A stretch of DNA of 64,000 nt, taken from JAMXLO01 sp964427005 (lineage in GTDB: Bacteria; Pseudomonadota; Alphaproteobacteria; Acetobacterales; Acetobacteraceae). Where the stretch lies: assembly GCA_964427005.1 (NCBI GenBank), contig CAYRTL010000009.1:13744-77743 (forward strand), read 5' to 3'. Below are positions 61,543 through 64,000 of this stretch, piece after piece (the stretch's first letter is position 1; every line of letters begins with the position of its first letter). The notes under the pieces are model-generated. The model searched no databases, had not been told where the DNA came from, and saw nothing but the letters and a program-made list of their open reading frames with translations. The translations under genes were made by a program, and so were the position numbers.

Positions 61543-61552
61543 TGTCTAGACA
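61543..61552. promoter_or_regulatory. Candidate PhnF (GntR) operator
   Basis: TGTCTAGACA is a perfect 10-base palindrome in the divergent region between phnG and phnF. Its GTCTAGAC core is of the form reported for GntR/HutC-type PhnF operators. It lies 23 bases upstream of phnG and about 89 upstream of phnF, fitting repression of both. Confidence 0.6.
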
Positions 61553-61640
61553 GCTAGCCCGGGACTCGGCTATCGTCAAGCCAGGATTTGCATGAACAGG
61601 CACGCAGGTGAATGACATTGCGATGACCGCTGGAGAGCCG

Positions 61641-62357
61641 ATGCTGCGGCAGGACGGCGTGGCGCTGTGGCGGCAGATCGCGAACCGGCTGCAGCACGAC
61701 ATCGGTGCGGGCGTCTATCCTCCCGGCGGCCGGCTGCCCACCGAGGCGGAGTTGTCGCAGCAGTTCAAGGTCAATCGGCACACCGTCAGACGCGCGCTGG
61801 AGGAACTATCGCGTGGCGGCCTGGTGCGCGTTGAACAGGGCCGCGGCTCGTTTGTCGCTGAGGATGTACTGGAATACGCGGTGGAGGCGCGCACGCGCTT
61901 CTCCGAGTGGATCAGACGCCACAATATGGAGCCATCCGGCCGGGTGCTGCAGCTCAAAGAGACGGCGGCCGATACACATGTCGCCTCGAGTCTCAGCATC
62001 CGCGCGGGCAGCCGCGTTGTGCTGCTGGAGCGGCTGGGCTTTGCCGATGACCGCCCCGTCAGTCTTGCGCAGCATTACTTTCCGGCGACCCGCCTGCGCG
62101 GTATTTTCGATGCACTGCGCACCGCGCCGAGTATTACCGAGGCGCTGAAGGCTGTCGGAGTTTCGGACTATCTGCGGCAGATGACGCGCGTGACGGCGCG
62201 ATTGCCGAACAGCGAAGAGGCGGAACTGCTGCGCATGCCGCGCAATCGGCCACTGCTCGTCACCGAGAACGTCAACGTTGATCGCGCGGGCACAGTGGTG
62301 GAATTCGGCGTCTCGCGCTATCCAACCCCGCGCGTGCAAATCGTCTTCGAACCCTGA
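61641..62357 (+). CDS. phnF: Phosphonate metabolism transcriptional regulator PhnF (GntR/HutC)
   Basis: A regulator of about 238 residues with a winged-helix domain (ALWRQIANRLQHDIGAGVYPPGGRLPTEAELSQQFKVNRHTVRRALEELSRGGLV) and a UTRA effector domain (VVLLERLGFADDRPVSLAQHYFPA). ATG 61641 has GGAG 5 bases upstream; GTG 61608 and ATG 61623 are alternatives. It diverges from phnG and is followed by the second phnM. Confidence 0.9.
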   Translation: MLRQDGVALWRQIANRLQHDIGAGVYPPGGRLPTEAELSQQFKVNRHTVRRALEELSRGGLVRVEQGRGSFVAEDVLEYAVEARTRFSEWIRRHNMEPSGRVLQLKETAADTHVASSLSIRAGSRVVLLERLGFADDRPVSLAQHYFPATRLRGIFDALRTAPSITEALKAVGVSDYLRQMTRVTARLPNSEEAELLRMPRNRPLLVTENVNVDRAGTVVEFGVSRYPTPRVQIVFEP

Positions 62358-62368
62358 GAGAGATAACG

Positions 62369-63529
62369 ATGGACAGGCTGCGCATCACCGGCGGGCGCGT
62401 GCTCCTGCGCTCCGATGGCGAGCAGGAAGTGGATCTGACGCTCGAGGATGGACGCATCGCCGGTATTGACCGAGCCGGCCGCGGTGCGGAGTTGGATGCG
62501 CGTGATCTGCTCGTGCTGCCGGGTATCGTCGATATCCATGGCGACGCATTCGAACGGCAATTGCAGCCGCGGCCAGGCGTTGGGTTCGCGGCTGATATCG
62601 CGCTGCATGACACCGAAGCGCAGTTGCTGGCGAACGGGATAACCACCGCGTTTCATGGCGTCACGTTGTCGTGGGAACCAGGTCTGCGCAGCCTGTCGGC
62701 ATGGCATTCGCTACTCGATGCATTGGAAGCGCGGCACTGGACCTGCGACATGCGCGTGCATCTGCGCTGGGAGGCGTACAACCTGGAGGCGCTGGAGGTC
62801 GCGCTGGCTGATATCGCCGCCGGGCGCGTCCATCTGCTGGCGTTCAACGACCACACCCCGCCGATACTGCGCAAGATCAAGGACCCGGTGGTTGGCGCGA
62901 AATACAGCGACCGCGCGGGCATGAAGCTGGACGACTTCCGCGCGCTAGCCGAACAGGTTGGTGCGCGGGCGCATGCGGTACCTGCGGCGTTGGAACAGAT
63001 GGCCGAGGCGGCGCGACAGGCTGGCCTGCCAATGGCCAGCCACGACGATGAGACGGTTGCGACGCGCCAGGCGTTCCGCGCGCGCGGTGCGCGGATCTGT
63101 GAGTTCCCGATGGCGCAGGAAGTCGGTGAAGAGGCGCGCGAGGCCGGCGATTGGGTCGTGATGGGTTGCCCAAACGTGGTGCGCGGCGGTTCGCACCTTG
63201 GCTGGGCGTCGGCTGCGCGGATGGCGGAAGCCGGTATCTGCACCGTGCTGTCCTCGGACTATTTTTACCCAGCGATGCTGCGTGCAGCGATGGTGCTGGC
63301 GAGCCGCGGCGTGCTGGACCTGCCTCGCGCCTGGGCTTTGATCTCTACCAACCCGGCCGCGGCCGCCGGGCTCGCGGATCGCGGCGCAATCGCCGAGGGG
63401 CTGCGCGCGGACGTTGTTCTGGTCGACCCCAGGATCCCGCGTGTCGTCGCGACCATAGCCGCTGGCCGGATCGGTTACCTCACCGCGGAAGGCGCCACGC
63501 GCCTTTCGCCGACAATATCTCGCAGTTAA
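62369..63529 (+). CDS. phnM: Second PhnM-like diphosphatase
   Basis: A 386-residue amidohydrolase of the PhnM family, with LLVLPGIVDIHGDAFERQLQPRPGVGFA, GITTAFHGVTLSWEPGLRS, ASHDDET and MGCPNVVRGGSHLGWASA. The first motif reads HGDAF rather than HTDNL as in the canonical copy. It follows phnF by 11 bases with a GAGAGA ribosome site. Confidence 0.88.
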   Translation: MDRLRITGGRVLLRSDGEQEVDLTLEDGRIAGIDRAGRGAELDARDLLVLPGIVDIHGDAFERQLQPRPGVGFAADIALHDTEAQLLANGITTAFHGVTLSWEPGLRSLSAWHSLLDALEARHWTCDMRVHLRWEAYNLEALEVALADIAAGRVHLLAFNDHTPPILRKIKDPVVGAKYSDRAGMKLDDFRALAEQVGARAHAVPAALEQMAEAARQAGLPMASHDDETVATRQAFRARGARICEFPMAQEVGEEAREAGDWVVMGCPNVVRGGSHLGWASAARMAEAGICTVLSSDYFYPAMLRAAMVLASRGVLDLPRAWALISTNPAAAAGLADRGAIAEGLRADVVLVDPRIPRVVATIAAGRIGYLTAEGATRLSPTISRS

Positions 63530-63764
63530 CACAGAATTTGCGCGGCAATATTGCGAAGTCAAAACTTGGTGTCCAAATTTGTCGTCTATTGAAGTGGTTT
63601 TGCAATCAACATCACGTTGCTCGCGAGCTCGTTGATATTCGTTGGAAATCGCTGATCTACTGTGCTACCGGATCGATTGAATGGTGCCGTGTGGATTCGG
63701 GGTCCTTGCGAGAACGCCATCGATCAATTTGGGTCGATTTGAAGGACCGGGAGACCAGGAAATC

Positions 63765-64000
63765 ATGCAGCGCCCTCACAGGTTGGCTTGCAGGCTCTTG
63801 ATCGCGTCTATGCTGTTTGCGCCGGCAGCGTGCACGAACACCACATCGACTTCGAACAACATGGTCGGCGCGACCCGTATCACGGGTGACAACGCGCGGA
63901 GTGCAAATTCGAATTCCGTATCCGCGGTTTCGGATGCACTGGGGCAGCGCCTCGACAACATGCTGGCGTCTCGGCAAGCGAGCAGCGCAACCAAGCGCTA
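63765..64000 (+). CDS. Partial gene, predicted secreted protein or lipoprotein
   Basis: A frame starting ATG 63765, with AGGA 8 bases upstream, runs to the window edge (78 codons seen). A signal peptide (CRLLIASMLFAPAAC) ends in an imperfect lipobox with Cys, followed by a Ser/Thr/Asn-rich stretch. The 235 bases before it are more AT-rich than their neighbours and hold no gene. Function not visible. Confidence 0.55.
   Translation, partial: MQRPHRLACRLLIASMLFAPAACTNTTSTSNNMVGATRITGDNARSANSNSVSAVSDALGQRLDNMLASRQASSATKR

Noticed and set aside
1..64000. CRISPR arrays, rRNA or prophage
   Set aside because: No regularly spaced direct repeats, rRNA blocks or phage structural genes were seen while reading.

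Overview
This 64 kb window is GC-rich, densely coded DNA from a free-living alphaproteobacterium, most likely Rhodospirillales/Acetobacteraceae-like. The grounds are a folP-glmM pair, DUF1491, the ligase-associated DNA-repair proteins PdeM/helicase/exonuclease, coxDE, and dispersed palindromes of the kind common in alphaproteobacteria; the family-level placement is inference. I saw no rRNA, tRNA, CRISPR array, transposase or phage gene. A 100-base run of N (47054-47153) marks a scaffold gap.

Layout. 1-5.1 kb: MFS transporters around a CaiB-type CoA-transferase and a DUF3445 (heme N-demethylase-like) protein. 5.1-8.6 kb: a three-gene overlapping operon for nucleotide-sugar work (CDP-glucose 4,6-dehydratase, sugar C-methyltransferase, GHMP kinase). 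8.7-13.7 kb: a 2-hydroxyacid dehydrogenase, a persulfide dioxygenase-rhodanese fusion, two divergent membrane proteins sharing the same N-terminal module, and a nitroreductase. 13.7-20 kb: two MFS carriers, a GYD-domain protein and a NMT1/THI5-like ABC importer. 20-24.3 kb: DUF1491, a chagasin-like inhibitor facing a papain-like protease, a MaoC hydratase, a tiny ORF with a near-perfect Shine-Dalgarno, a DoeB/AstE-like deacylase and an SDR. 24.2-29.2 kb: DNA-repair/phosphoesterase block lacking its usual ATP-dependent ligase. 29-33 kb: cupin, an NlpC/P60-like candidate, VOC, DUF5996, quinone oxidoreductase. 33.3-36.5 kb: membrane protein, PH-domain protein, folP, glmM. 36.5-38.8 kb: coxD/coxE. 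39-47 kb: a catabolic block (acyl-CoA dehydrogenase, two-subunit acid-CoA ligase, HpcH/HpaI aldolase, 2-hydroxyacid dehydrogenase, CoxL-like form II molybdenum hydroxylase, RidA). 47-54 kb: stand-alone Lrp ligand domain, TPP enzyme, TPR/glycosyltransferase-like protein, tandem PPC protein, gamma-glutamyltransferase. 54-63.5 kb: a complete C-P lyase core (phnGHIJK, phnL, phnM, phnN, phnF) with a second phnM and a DUF1045 2H-phosphoesterase. A partial lipoprotein gene closes the window.

How they fit together. The phn genes form one phosphonate pathway: PhnGHIJ(K,L) converts phosphonate to ribosyl phosphonate and cleaves the C-P bond, PhnM removes pyrophosphate, PhnN makes PRPP, and PhnF probably represses from a TGTCTAGACA palindrome between phnG and phnF. 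No phosphonate importer (phnCDE) and no phnP is seen here. The 39-47 kb genes look like activation and oxidation of an organic acid as a CoA ester, but the substrate cannot be read from sequence. An ~85-bp dispersed double-hairpin element and a second repeat family sit between many of these units, including inside the phn operon and at the assembly gap.
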